Made by a program: the position numbers and the translations under genes. Of a stretch of 11,795 nt of DNA, positions 1 to 6,118 are shown piece after piece. The notes below the pieces were generated by a model, which had not been told where the DNA came from, made no database searches, and saw nothing but the letters and a program-made list of their open reading frames with translations. The stretch is from Nitriliruptorales bacterium (GTDB lineage Bacteria > Actinomycetota > Nitriliruptoria > Nitriliruptorales > Nitriliruptoraceae), in NCBI GenBank assembly GCA_030835875.1, contig JAURQY010000064.1:1-11795 (forward strand), in the 5' to 3' direction. Position 1 is the first letter of the stretch, and each line of letters starts with the position of its first letter.

Positions 1-18
1 GACGATGGCGACCAGCAC
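1..18 (-). CDS. Possible start of a further gene (partial, six codons, runs off left edge)
   Basis: A GTG at 18 is preceded on the minus strand by AGGAG (24-28) at 5-base spacing and is followed by codons for LVAIV up to the window edge. This hydrophobic beginning would suit a signal peptide or membrane segment. It would be the third gene of the BlaI-M56 unit. The stretch 19-101 between it and the protease stop holds nothing else I can recognise. Six codons cannot establish a gene; the call rests only on the ribosome site and position. Confidence 0.3.
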
Positions 19-101
19 AGCAGCTCCTGTCCCTGAGGCGTTCGACGGGTCCGGGCGACAGCTCGGGGCGCGGTCCTCGCGGCCGACGCGCACGGGTGAG
101 T

Positions 102-1502
102 CTACGGCGCGAGATCGGTCCGAGCCAGCCAGTACATGGCGAACCGCTCCCCTGCCGCGATGTCGCCGACGGGCGTGGCCTGCCAGCGGACCGCCGCGTC
201 GGGGTCGACAAGGACGATCGGAGCGGGCCGGAGCACCATACCGATGCGGGAGGTGTCACGGACGCAGCCCGGCCCGCCGGTGGCGCATGCCGCTGCGACC
301 CCAGGCCGATCGATCGTCCCGAACAGGTCCCTCGCGGCGACAGGTGTCGATGCGTCACCGGTCGGCGCGGAACGGCCGAGCGCGCCATGCGCCCCGAGGA
401 CGCCGAACACCCGTCCGGGTCCGACCTCCGGCGACGTCGCGGGCTGGGATGTGGCTCCGACGGGCGCGTTGACGAGCAGTCCGAGCGCGTCTCGCTGCCC
501 CTCGGCCCCGACGAGGAGCGAGGGGACGACGACCGCGAGGGCGACGGCGACGAGACTCACCGCACCGGCGAGACCGAGCTCGACCCGATGATCGCGGGCC
601 GTCGGTTGGTCCTCGCTGAGCAGTGCCCTCACCCGGTCCGCGACGGACGCCGACGGGACGAGCGCCGCGCAGCCGTGCGGTACCCGGACGCCATGACGGT
701 CGAGCGCGACCACCTGGAGCAGGCCGCTCGCGAGCGCCGCTGGACGCCGTGTGATGGCGACGGCCTCGTGGTCAGCAGCGACCTCCCGCTCACGATGCAG
801 GGCGCGCAGGGCCCATCCGGCGCCCGGGACGAAGAACGCGAGGTCGCGGACGAGGGAGACCGCCCAGGCGAGCACGTTGTCATGCCGTGCGATGTGGGCG
901 AGCTCATGCGCGAGCACCCCGTCGAGCTCCTCGTCATCGAGGCGATCGATCATCCTCGCATCGAGGAGCAGCACCGGGTGGCGCACGCCGAGCACGGCGG
1001 CCCCGCTGACCCCTCCATCGCGGACGAGCACGCGAGGCGGCTCGACGCCGAGGCGCCGCGAGAGCCGGAGCACGCTCGCGGCGAGGCGCGGTCCCGCCGG
1101 CCGTGTCGCTGCGAGCAGTTTGCGGCGCGTCCGTGCCGCACGCACGACGCGGAGACCCACGAGCCCGAGGCTCACGAGCGCCCAGAGGCCGACGACCACC
1201 GGAGCTCCGGGAACGAAGTCGAGGTAGCGATCGGCGACGGGCAGCGCGAGGGCGCCGCCGCCGATCGAGGTACCGACGAGGGACGGCACGAGCAAGGACG
1301 GGAGTCCGAGGTCACCGCTCGAAAGGACGACCACCGCCGCAGCGACGACGAACGGGGAGGTCGCGAGCACCGTCCGTGCACGAGGCGATCGGAGGTCCCA
1401 TCCGGACACGATGCGGAGCAGCACGAGCGCGGCGCCGAGCGCGAGGACGAGCCGGACCATCACCGACTCGAGCGGCAGGGCGAGGAGCAGACCCGAGGTC
1501 AC
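102..1502 (-). CDS. M56 (BlaR1-type) membrane zinc metallopeptidase without penicillin-binding domain
   Basis: The protein has 466 residues. I chose the GTG at 1502, 7 bases after the repressor stop; it is preceded by AGGAGGG in the end of that gene and leads straight into a hydrophobic segment. Membrane segments are likely at ~13-33, 45-62, 65-88, 100-122, 209-230 and 309-332. The cytosolic zinc protease domain has HELAH at 199-203 and the third-ligand motif EREVAAD with Glu240. In BlaR1/MecR1 such a protease inactivates the BlaI repressor after an outer sensor domain binds beta-lactam. Here the last ~134 residues form an ectodomain I do not recognise. It has two Cys (406, 413), is Ala/Gly/Pro-rich, and contains no Lys at all, so a SxxK penicillin-binding site is impossible. 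The signal is therefore something other than acylation by a beta-lactam, or comes from a partner protein. Confidence 0.88.
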   Translation of the reverse strand: MTSGLLLALPLESVMVRLVLALGAALVLLRIVSGWDLRSPRARTVLATSPFVVAAAVVVLSSGDLGLPSLLVPSLVGTSIGGGALALPVADRYLDFVPGAPVVVGLWALVSLGLVGLRVVRAARTRRKLLAATRPAGPRLAASVLRLSRRLGVEPPRVLVRDGGVSGAAVLGVRHPVLLLDARMIDRLDDEELDGVLAHELAHIARHDNVLAWAVSLVRDLAFFVPGAGWALRALHREREVAADHEAVAITRRPAALASGLLQVVALDRHGVRVPHGCAALVPSASVADRVRALLSEDQPTARDHRVELGLAGAVSLVAVALAVVVPSLLVGAEGQRDALGLLVNAPVGATSQPATSPEVGPGRVFGVLGAHGALGRSAPTGDASTPVAARDLFGTIDRPGVAAACATGGPGCVRDTSRIGMVLRPAPIVLVDPDAAVRWQATPVGDIAAGERFAMYWLARTDLAP

Positions 1503-1509
1503 GATGACC

Positions 1510-1911
1510 TCAGCCCTCCTGCGACCGCCGGCGGGCGACCGCCTCGCGCAGCTCCTCGAGCGTCAGGTCGTCGAGGTCCTCGACCACGTCGGCGAGATAG
1601 GCGACGGCGGGCTCCGGGTAGCGGTCGAGGAGCCACGCGAGCACATCCCCGACCGCGCCCCGTGCATACTGATCGCGGGTCACGACCGGTCGGTAGCGGT
1701 GCGCGAGGTCAGCGGTGTCGCGCGAAAGGATGCCCTTGCGAGCGAGGCGCGCCATCGTCGTCATGACCGTCGTGTAGGCGATCTCCCGGGAGGCCGCGAG
1801 CTCGGCGTGCACGTCGCGGACCGTCGCGTCACCCAGCCGCCACAGGACGTCCATGACATCCTGCTCCAACGGCCCGAGCAGTGTCCCCAGGTTCGCGCTG
1901 CGGCGGCTCAT
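1510..1911 (-). CDS. BlaI/MecI/CopY-family winged-helix transcriptional repressor
   Basis: The protein has 133 residues, ATG start with a G-run (1917-1922) as likely ribosome site. The N-terminal winged helix (~10-75) shows the family pattern LGPLEQDVMDVLWRLGDATVRDVHAEL, then the recognition helix AYTTVMTTMARLARKGIL and a wing ending in HRYRPVVTRDQY. A helical dimerisation part follows (~80-130). BlaI/MecI repressors hold down resistance or stress genes and are inactivated when a partner M56 protease fires. That partner is encoded 7 bases downstream. In staphylococcal BlaI/MecI the inactivating cut is at an Asn-Phe bond in the dimerisation part; this protein has no Phe at all, so that exact site is missing. 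The regulated genes are unknown; autoregulation is likely. Family assignment is firm, the ligand is not. Confidence 0.92.
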   Translation of the reverse strand: MSRRSANLGTLLGPLEQDVMDVLWRLGDATVRDVHAELAASREIAYTTVMTTMARLARKGILSRDTADLAHRYRPVVTRDQYARGAVGDVLAWLLDRYPEPAVAYLADVVEDLDDLTLEELREAVARRRSQEG

Positions 1912-1922
1912 GGCATCCCCCC

Positions 1923-1963
1923 GTAGGAACCTCCGGTCCCGGGACCTCCCGGGCCGTCCCTAC
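1923..1963 (-). promoter_or_regulatory. Candidate operator/promoter region of the BlaI-M56 unit
   Basis: The spacer upstream of the repressor gene has an inverted repeat, gtaggaac (1923-1930) and gtccctac (1956-1963). The arms match at 7 of 8 positions and their centres are 33 bases apart, about three helical turns. Between them is a perfect 12-bp palindrome, ggtcccgggacc (1935-1946), and a second cccggg one helical turn away (1948-1953). A weak TACGCT (-10-like) lies at 1972-1977 on the minus strand; I see no -35. BlaI-family repressors usually bind dyads in their own promoter, so this is the best operator candidate, but the arms are not the staphylococcal TACA/TGTA type. Function is inferred. 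Confidence 0.4.
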
Positions 1964-1988
1964 CTGCGAGCAGCGTAGCCACACCGAG

Positions 1989-2033
1989 GCGCGACGCCCG
2001 GGTCCTCGGTCCCGTCAGCACCGGGCGTCGCGC
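1989..2033 (-). terminator. Probable operon terminator after tpiA (hairpin without T-run)
   Basis: A perfect 13-bp inverted repeat: gcgcgacgcccgg at 1989-2001 and ccgggcgtcgcgc at 2021-2033, with a 19-base loop. It begins 3 bases past the tpiA stop codon on the minus strand. No T-tract follows. High-GC Gram-positives often have such T-less hairpins at operon ends, so a terminator or 3' mRNA stabiliser is the likely role (inference). As seen from the plus strand no gene ends here, so it belongs to the minus-strand transcript. Confidence 0.65.
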
Positions 2034-2036
2034 TCG

Positions 2037-2816
2037 TCAGACCCCGCGGCGGTGGCCGACGATGAGGGCGAAGTCCTCCGCGGACAGGCTCGCGCCGCCG
2101 ACCAGCACGCCATCCACGTCGTCGAGCGTCATGAGGCTGCGGATGTTCGCCGGCTTCACGCTCCCGCCATAGAGGATGCGGATGCCCGCAGCGGTCGCCT
2201 CGTCGTAGCGCTCGGCGAGGGCGCCGCGGATGGCGGCGGCCATGTCCTGCGCATCGGCCGGCGTCGCGGTGCGGCCCGTGCCGATCGCCCAGACCGGCTC
2301 GTAGGCGATGACGAGGTCGGCCGCCTCCGCAGGACTGACGTCGACGAGGCTCCCCCGGACCTGCGCGAGGACGACCTCCTCCGCCTGACCGCTCTCCCGG
2401 GCCGTCTCGCCCTCCCCCACGCAGACGATCGGCCGCAGCCCACCCGCCAGTGCCGCTCGCGCCTTGCGCGCGATGAGGGCGTCGTCCTCACCGTGGTGCA
2501 GCCGACGCTCGGAGTGGCCGACGACGACGTAGCGGACGTCGAGTCGCGCGAGCATCGGGACGGAGATGTCGCCGGTATGCGCACCCTCCGGGTCGGGGTG
2601 GCAGTCCTGCGCGCCGAGCGCGACCGCCATCCGGTCCGACTGGATGAGCGTCTGCAGCGACCGGAGCGCGGTGAACGGCGGGCAGACGACCGTCTCCTGC
2701 TCCGCCGTGTCCTCCTCGGTGAGGTGGTAGGCGAGCCGCTGCAGAAGCTGGATCGCCTCGAGGTGGTCGCGGTGCATCTTCCAGTTGCCGACGATGAGGG
2801 GGGTGCGCGCGTTCAA
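2037..2816 (-). CDS. tpiA: Triosephosphate isomerase (TTG start)
   Basis: Interconverts dihydroxyacetone phosphate and glyceraldehyde-3-phosphate; a TIM-barrel dimer in the cytosol. The frame is open well upstream, but that part is an Arg/Pro-rich shadow of pgk. The family begins at RTPLIVGNWKM. The only start codon fitting that and the GGAGG site is TTG at 2816, giving 259 residues, as expected. Catalytic residues are present: Asn11 and Lys13 (GNWKMH), His101 (VVVGHSERR) and Glu173 (AYEPVWAIGTG). The phosphate-binding YGGSVKP and GVLVGGASL near the end are intact. It is the last gene of the long operon, and a GC hairpin follows 3 bases after the stop. In many Actinobacteria secG comes next; here it does not. 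Confidence 0.98.
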   Translation of the reverse strand: MNARTPLIVGNWKMHRDHLEAIQLLQRLAYHLTEEDTAEQETVVCPPFTALRSLQTLIQSDRMAVALGAQDCHPDPEGAHTGDISVPMLARLDVRYVVVGHSERRLHHGEDDALIARKARAALAGGLRPIVCVGEGETARESGQAEEVVLAQVRGSLVDVSPAEAADLVIAYEPVWAIGTGRTATPADAQDMAAAIRGALAERYDEATAAGIRILYGGSVKPANIRSLMTLDDVDGVLVGGASLSAEDFALIVGHRRGV

Positions 2817-2821
2817 CGGTG

Positions 2822-2826
2822 CCTCC
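2822..2826 (-). promoter_or_regulatory. Ribosome binding site that sets the TTG start of tpiA
   Basis: GGAGG on the minus strand, 5 bases before TTG at 2816. It sits in the 19-base spacer after the pgk stop and is the only well-placed site before the conserved TPLIVGNWKM segment. It therefore decides in favour of a TTG start. Confidence 0.8.
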
Positions 2827-2835
2827 GGGTCGCGT

Positions 2836-4047
2836 TCAGGATGTGCGGGACGTGGTGCGCAGAGCTTCGACGCCCGGGAGCTCCCGGCCCTCGAGGAGCT
2901 CGAGCGATGCGCCACCACCGGTCGAGACGTGGTCGATGCGGTCGTCGAGCCCCATGCTCCGGACGGCGGCCGCGGAGTCGCCGCCACCGACGACGGTGAA
3001 GGCGGGACTGGTCGCCATCGCCTCCGCGACGGTCCGGGTGCCGTGCGCGAACGCCGGCCACTCCGAGACCCCCATCGGCCCGTTCCAGAAGACCGCACCG
3101 GCAGCGGCGACGGCTGCCGCGATCCGCTCGGCCGATCGAGGTCCGATGTCGAGGCTCATGCGGTCCGCCGGGATCGCCGTGACGTCGACGGTCTCCGGAG
3201 TCGCGTCACGGTCGAAGGTCGCGGCGACGACGACGTCGACCGGCAGCAGGATCTCGACCCCGCGGGATCGGGCCGCTGTCACGAGGTCCGCGACCTGCTC
3301 GACACGGTCCTCCTCGACGCGCGAGGTCCCGACGGCGTGACCGTCGGCGAGCAGGAACGTCGACGCCATCGCCCCACCGACGGCGAGCACATCGACGCGC
3401 TCGAGGAGCCGCTCGAGGACGACGAGCTTGTCGCTGACCTTGGCGCCGCCGAGCACCGCGACGTAGGGCCGCGCCGGCGCGTCGCGCAGCCCGCCGAGGA
3501 CCTCGAGCTCACGGGTGAGGAGCAGCCCGGCCGCGCCCGGCAGCAGCGCCGGGACGCCGGCGATCGACGCATGGGCGCGGTGGGCCGCGCCGAACGCGTC
3601 GTCGACGTACCGGTCCGCGAGCCCGGCGAGCCGCGACGCGAGCTCAGGATCGCCCTTCGTCTCGCCCGGCTCCCAGCGGAGGTTCTCGAGCAGCAGGACC
3701 TCACCGGGGCCGAGCGACGCTGCACGCGTCCGCGCATCATCGCCGGCCACGTCAGCGGCGAGTGCGACCGGCCTGCCGAGGAGCTGTGCCAGGCGGGCCG
3801 CGACGGGGCCGAGCGAGGTGCCCGGGTCCCCTGCCACCTTCGGCCGGCCGAGGTGCGAGCAGACGACGAGCGACGCGCCGCGTGCGAGCAGCGCCTCGAG
3901 CGTCGCGACCGATGCCGAGATCCTCAGGTCGTCCGCGACCTCGCCGTCCTGGAGGGGGACGTTGAGGTCGGCGCGCACGAGGACCCTCCGACCCTCGACG
4001 TCCAGATCCGCGAGGCGCGGGACACCGTCGAGCAGCCCGACGGTCAC
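2836..4047 (-). CDS. pgk: Phosphoglycerate kinase
   Basis: Transfers the acyl phosphate of 1,3-bisphosphoglycerate to ADP, giving ATP and 3-phosphoglycerate; cytosolic monomer. I place the start at the GTG at 4047, overlapping the gap stop (GTGA). This gives 403 residues, the usual length; the open frame runs further upstream, but that part is an Arg-rich shadow of gap. Seen: VLVRADLNVPL near 23-32 (usually RVDFNVP), CSHLGRP, LLENLRWEPGE, the DAFGAAHRAHASI segment, VLGGAKVSDK, FWNGPMGVSEWPAFAHGT, the nucleotide-binding VVGGGDSAAAV and the end GGGASLELLEGRELPGVEAL. Substrate-binding and hinge motifs all appear intact. The stop is 19 bases before the tpiA start. Confidence 0.98.
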   Translation of the reverse strand: MTVGLLDGVPRLADLDVEGRRVLVRADLNVPLQDGEVADDLRISASVATLEALLARGASLVVCSHLGRPKVAGDPGTSLGPVAARLAQLLGRPVALAADVAGDDARTRAASLGPGEVLLLENLRWEPGETKGDPELASRLAGLADRYVDDAFGAAHRAHASIAGVPALLPGAAGLLLTRELEVLGGLRDAPARPYVAVLGGAKVSDKLVVLERLLERVDVLAVGGAMASTFLLADGHAVGTSRVEEDRVEQVADLVTAARSRGVEILLPVDVVVAATFDRDATPETVDVTAIPADRMSLDIGPRSAERIAAAVAAAGAVFWNGPMGVSEWPAFAHGTRTVAEAMATSPAFTVVGGGDSAAAVRSMGLDDRIDHVSTGGGASLELLEGRELPGVEALRTTSRTS

Positions 4048-5048
4048 AGCTTCCCGGCGACGAGCGCGGTCAGCTGCGCGAGCCGGACCGAGTAACCCCA
4101 CTCGTTGTCGTACCAGCCGAGGACCTTGACGAGGCGGCCGGCGGCCATCGTGGCGAGCGAGTCGAAGACGCACGAGTGCGGGTTACCGACGATGTCGATC
4201 GACACGATCGGATCCTCGCAGTACTCGAGGATGCCCTTGAGCGGACCCTCCGCGGCCGCCCGCATCGCGGCGTTGACCTCGTCGACGGTCACCTCGCGCT
4301 CGAGGACGAGCGACAGGTCGGTGACGGACCCGTCGGGGATCGGCACCCGGAGCGCCATCCCATCGAGGCGGCCCTTCAGCTCGGGGAGCGCGAGCGCAGC
4401 AGCCTTCGCAGCACCGGTCGTCGTCGGGACGATCGAGACGGCGGCGGCACGAGCGCGCCGGAGGTCCTCGTGCGGAGCGTCGTGGATGCGCTGGTCACCC
4501 GTGTAGGCGTGCACCGTCGTCATGAGCCCCTGCGCGATGCCGAACGACTCGTGGAGCACCTTCGCCATCGGGACGACCGAGTTGGTCGTGCAGGACGCAT
4601 TGGAGATCACGTGGTGCTGGGTCGGGTCGTAGTCGCCCTCGTTCGCGCCCATCACGATCGTGATGTCCTCACCCTTCGCGGGCGCGGAGATGATCACCTT
4701 GCGGGCGCCGGCATCGAGGTGCTTCGCCGCCTTGTCGCGAGCCGTGAAGAACCCGGTCGACTCGACGACGACGTCCACACCGAGGTCGCCCCACGGCAGC
4801 GCCGCCGGGTCGCGCTCGGAGAGGACGCTCATCGGGACGCCGTCGATGACGATGCTGGTCCCCTCGACCCGGACGTCGCCGGGGAAGCGCCCGTGGACGC
4901 TGTCGTACTTCGTGAGGTGGCCGAGCGTCACCGGGTCGGTCAGGTCGTTGACCGCGACCACCTCGACGTCGAGCTCGTACTTCCGGATGGCGCGCAGCAG
5001 GTTGCGGCCGATGCGGCCGAAGCCGTTGATCGCGATGCGGGTGGTCAT
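4044..5048 (-). CDS. gap: Glyceraldehyde-3-phosphate dehydrogenase, type I
   Basis: Glycolytic, tetrameric, cytosolic enzyme that oxidises glyceraldehyde-3-phosphate to 1,3-bisphosphoglycerate with NAD+ and phosphate. The protein has 334 residues, a normal length. Seen: Rossmann motif INGFGRIGRN (7-16), Asp35 in VNDLTD (an acidic residue here favours NAD+ over NADP+), catalytic Cys153 in SNASCTTN and its partner His180 (TVHAYTGDQ). Also seen are RRARAAAVSIVPTTTGAAKA, the RVPIPDGSVTDLS segment and the C-terminal WYDNEWGYSVRL. The ATG start has AGGAGG 7 bases upstream, and its A is also the last base of the whiA stop. The TGA overlaps the pgk GTG by 4 bases. Gap feeds its product directly to Pgk encoded next. 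Confidence 0.99.
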   Translation of the reverse strand: MTTRIAINGFGRIGRNLLRAIRKYELDVEVVAVNDLTDPVTLGHLTKYDSVHGRFPGDVRVEGTSIVIDGVPMSVLSERDPAALPWGDLGVDVVVESTGFFTARDKAAKHLDAGARKVIISAPAKGEDITIVMGANEGDYDPTQHHVISNASCTTNSVVPMAKVLHESFGIAQGLMTTVHAYTGDQRIHDAPHEDLRRARAAAVSIVPTTTGAAKAAALALPELKGRLDGMALRVPIPDGSVTDLSLVLEREVTVDEVNAAMRAAAEGPLKGILEYCEDPIVSIDIVGNPHSCVFDSLATMAAGRLVKVLGWYDNEWGYSVRLAQLTALVAGKL

Positions 5049-6118
5049 CAGACGTCCTCCTGGACGGTCGAGCGGGACACGAGCGGCTCGCTCGTCACGC
5101 TATCAGAGGGGCCTTCCGCGACCGGGGTCGAAGGCCCCCTGAGGACGGTCCGAGCAGCATCCTCCAGACGCGCCAGCCGGCGGTGGAGCGTGGTGCGCGG
5201 CAGGCCGAGCAGCTCGGCGAGCTCGCTGATGCTCGCGCTCGGGTTGGCGAGGCGAGAGAGCGCGACGTCACGCAGGTCACGGTCGAAGACCTCCCATCCC
5301 TCCTGCTCGACCGCACGCTCGATGGCATCGACCTGTGCGCCTGCGCTGCGTGCGATGCGCGCGAGGTTCGCGGCGTCCGCGTTCGCGAGCCGGTTCGCCT
5401 CCCCTCGCAGCTGACGCCGAAGCCGGCGATCGTCGAAGGTGAGGAAGGCACGTGTCGCACCGAGGGCCGCCAGGAGGTCGGCGGTCGTCGCACCGGACTT
5501 CACGATGAGCCGTCCCCTGACCGGGTCGTGCAGTGGTCGGCAGCCGGGCACGATCTGGTCGAGCGCAGCGATGAGGAGCGGTGCGAGTCCGTCGGTGACC
5601 CCCGCGAGCTCCACGTGGACAGCACGATCGGGGGACGAGAACGATCCGCCGAGCAGGACGGTCCCCCGAAGCAGCGCGGCCGTCTCGCCATCGAACGCGT
5701 CGACACCGAGGTCCACACCATCACGCGGACGAGCTCCTCGGACCGCCTCCCGATCGCGGACCGCCGGGAGCGGGACCGTCACGCGGTAGGCGGGGCCATG
5801 CGGACGGCGCGACGTCGTGCTCACCGCCGTCAGACGCGGTCGTAGGCCGAAGGCGCGCTGCACGAGCGCCATCGCACGACGTGCGATCGCGCTCGATGGG
5901 ACGTCGATGCGCAGCTGGTCGTCATCACACAGCCGTGCGAGCGGCAGGTCGCCCGGTCGAAGCCCAGCGAGCTCGCGGACCATACGACCGATGCGCGGCG
6001 CGGCGACGCCGACGAGCAGCATCCCGGCGAGCTCCGCACGCGCCTCACGCTCCGAAGGGACCGGCAACGACGCCAGCTCGAGGCGGACCGCTGAGGTGAA
6101 CCCGCCCTCCTCGTTCAC
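5048..6118 (-). CDS. whiA: WhiA, sporulation/cell-division transcription regulator, with extra C-terminal tail
   Basis: WhiA is a DNA-binding regulator fusing a LAGLIDADG homing-endonuclease-like domain to a helix-turn-helix. In Streptomyces it acts with WhiB to start sporulation septation; in Bacillus it affects division. The GTG start overlaps the yvcK stop (GTGA). It is the nearest start before the FTSAVRLEL segment that normally opens the family, which leaves six extra residues. Seen: N-terminal domain ~7-100, degenerate LAGLIDADG core with LLRGTVLLGGSFSSPDRAVHVEL (~149-171), LGATRAFLTFDD (~219-230), the RGEANRLANADAANLAR signature (~238-254) and HTH at ~297-320. The HTH reads LPRTTLHRRLARL where most WhiA proteins have SKSGVNHRL. 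At 356 residues it is longer than usual (about 310-330), because ~28 Ser/Pro/Glu-rich residues follow the HTH. They are encoded over a hairpin and the gap ribosome site. The stop shares one base with the gap start (TGATG). Confidence 0.93.
   Translation of the reverse strand: MNEEGGFTSAVRLELASLPVPSEREARAELAGMLLVGVAAPRIGRMVRELAGLRPGDLPLARLCDDDQLRIDVPSSAIARRAMALVQRAFGLRPRLTAVSTTSRRPHGPAYRVTVPLPAVRDREAVRGARPRDGVDLGVDAFDGETAALLRGTVLLGGSFSSPDRAVHVELAGVTDGLAPLLIAALDQIVPGCRPLHDPVRGRLIVKSGATTADLLAALGATRAFLTFDDRRLRRQLRGEANRLANADAANLARIARSAGAQVDAIERAVEQEGWEVFDRDLRDVALSRLANPSASISELAELLGLPRTTLHRRLARLEDAARTVLRGPSTPVAEGPSDSVTSEPLVSRSTVQEDV
5056..5061 (-). promoter_or_regulatory. Ribosome binding site of gap
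   Basis: AGGAGG on the minus strand, 7 bases before the gap ATG at 5048. It is the strongest Shine-Dalgarno of the operon and lies inside the whiA coding sequence. It fixes the gap start and suggests that gap is translated at a higher rate than its upstream neighbours, which have weak sites. Confidence 0.85.
5108..5138 (-). promoter_or_regulatory. GC-rich hairpin in the 3' end of whiA, ~60 bases before gap
   Basis: A perfect 9-bp inverted repeat is present: ggggccttc at 5108-5116 and gaaggcccc at 5130-5138. The 13-base loop can add a short inner stem of 3 bp around a tetraloop. It lies inside the coding sequence for the extra WhiA tail. No T-run follows it on the minus strand, so it is not a classical intrinsic terminator. 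Possible roles are attenuation, an RNA processing or stabilising element that sets gap-pgk-tpiA mRNA levels apart from the upstream genes, or a relic of an earlier intergenic terminator. The role is inference; the dyad itself is seen. Confidence 0.5.

Noticed and set aside
102..1502. The M56 protein as a true BlaR1 beta-lactam sensor
   Set aside because: There is no penicillin-binding domain; the ectodomain lacks any Lys and so cannot have the SxxK motif.
96..1766. Long plus-strand open frame (556 codons) opposite the M56 and BlaI genes
   Set aside because: It is Arg/Asp/Glu/His-rich with no domain and no ribosome site. It lies exactly antisense to two genes with clear family motifs, as expected for shadow frames at ~70% GC.
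1912..2036. A secG gene or small RNA between tpiA and the repressor gene
   Set aside because: The 125-base spacer is too short for secG, has no suitable open frame, and is accounted for by the hairpin and the promoter dyads.
2817..3098. Upstream extension of tpiA to 3098
   Set aside because: The added ~94 residues are a shadow of the pgk 3' end. TTG at 2816 has a proper ribosome site and gives the normal protein.
4048..4173. Upstream extension of pgk to an ATG at 4173
   Set aside because: The 42 added residues are Arg-rich and lie over the gap C-terminus. The family length and the GTGA overlap point to GTG at 4047.
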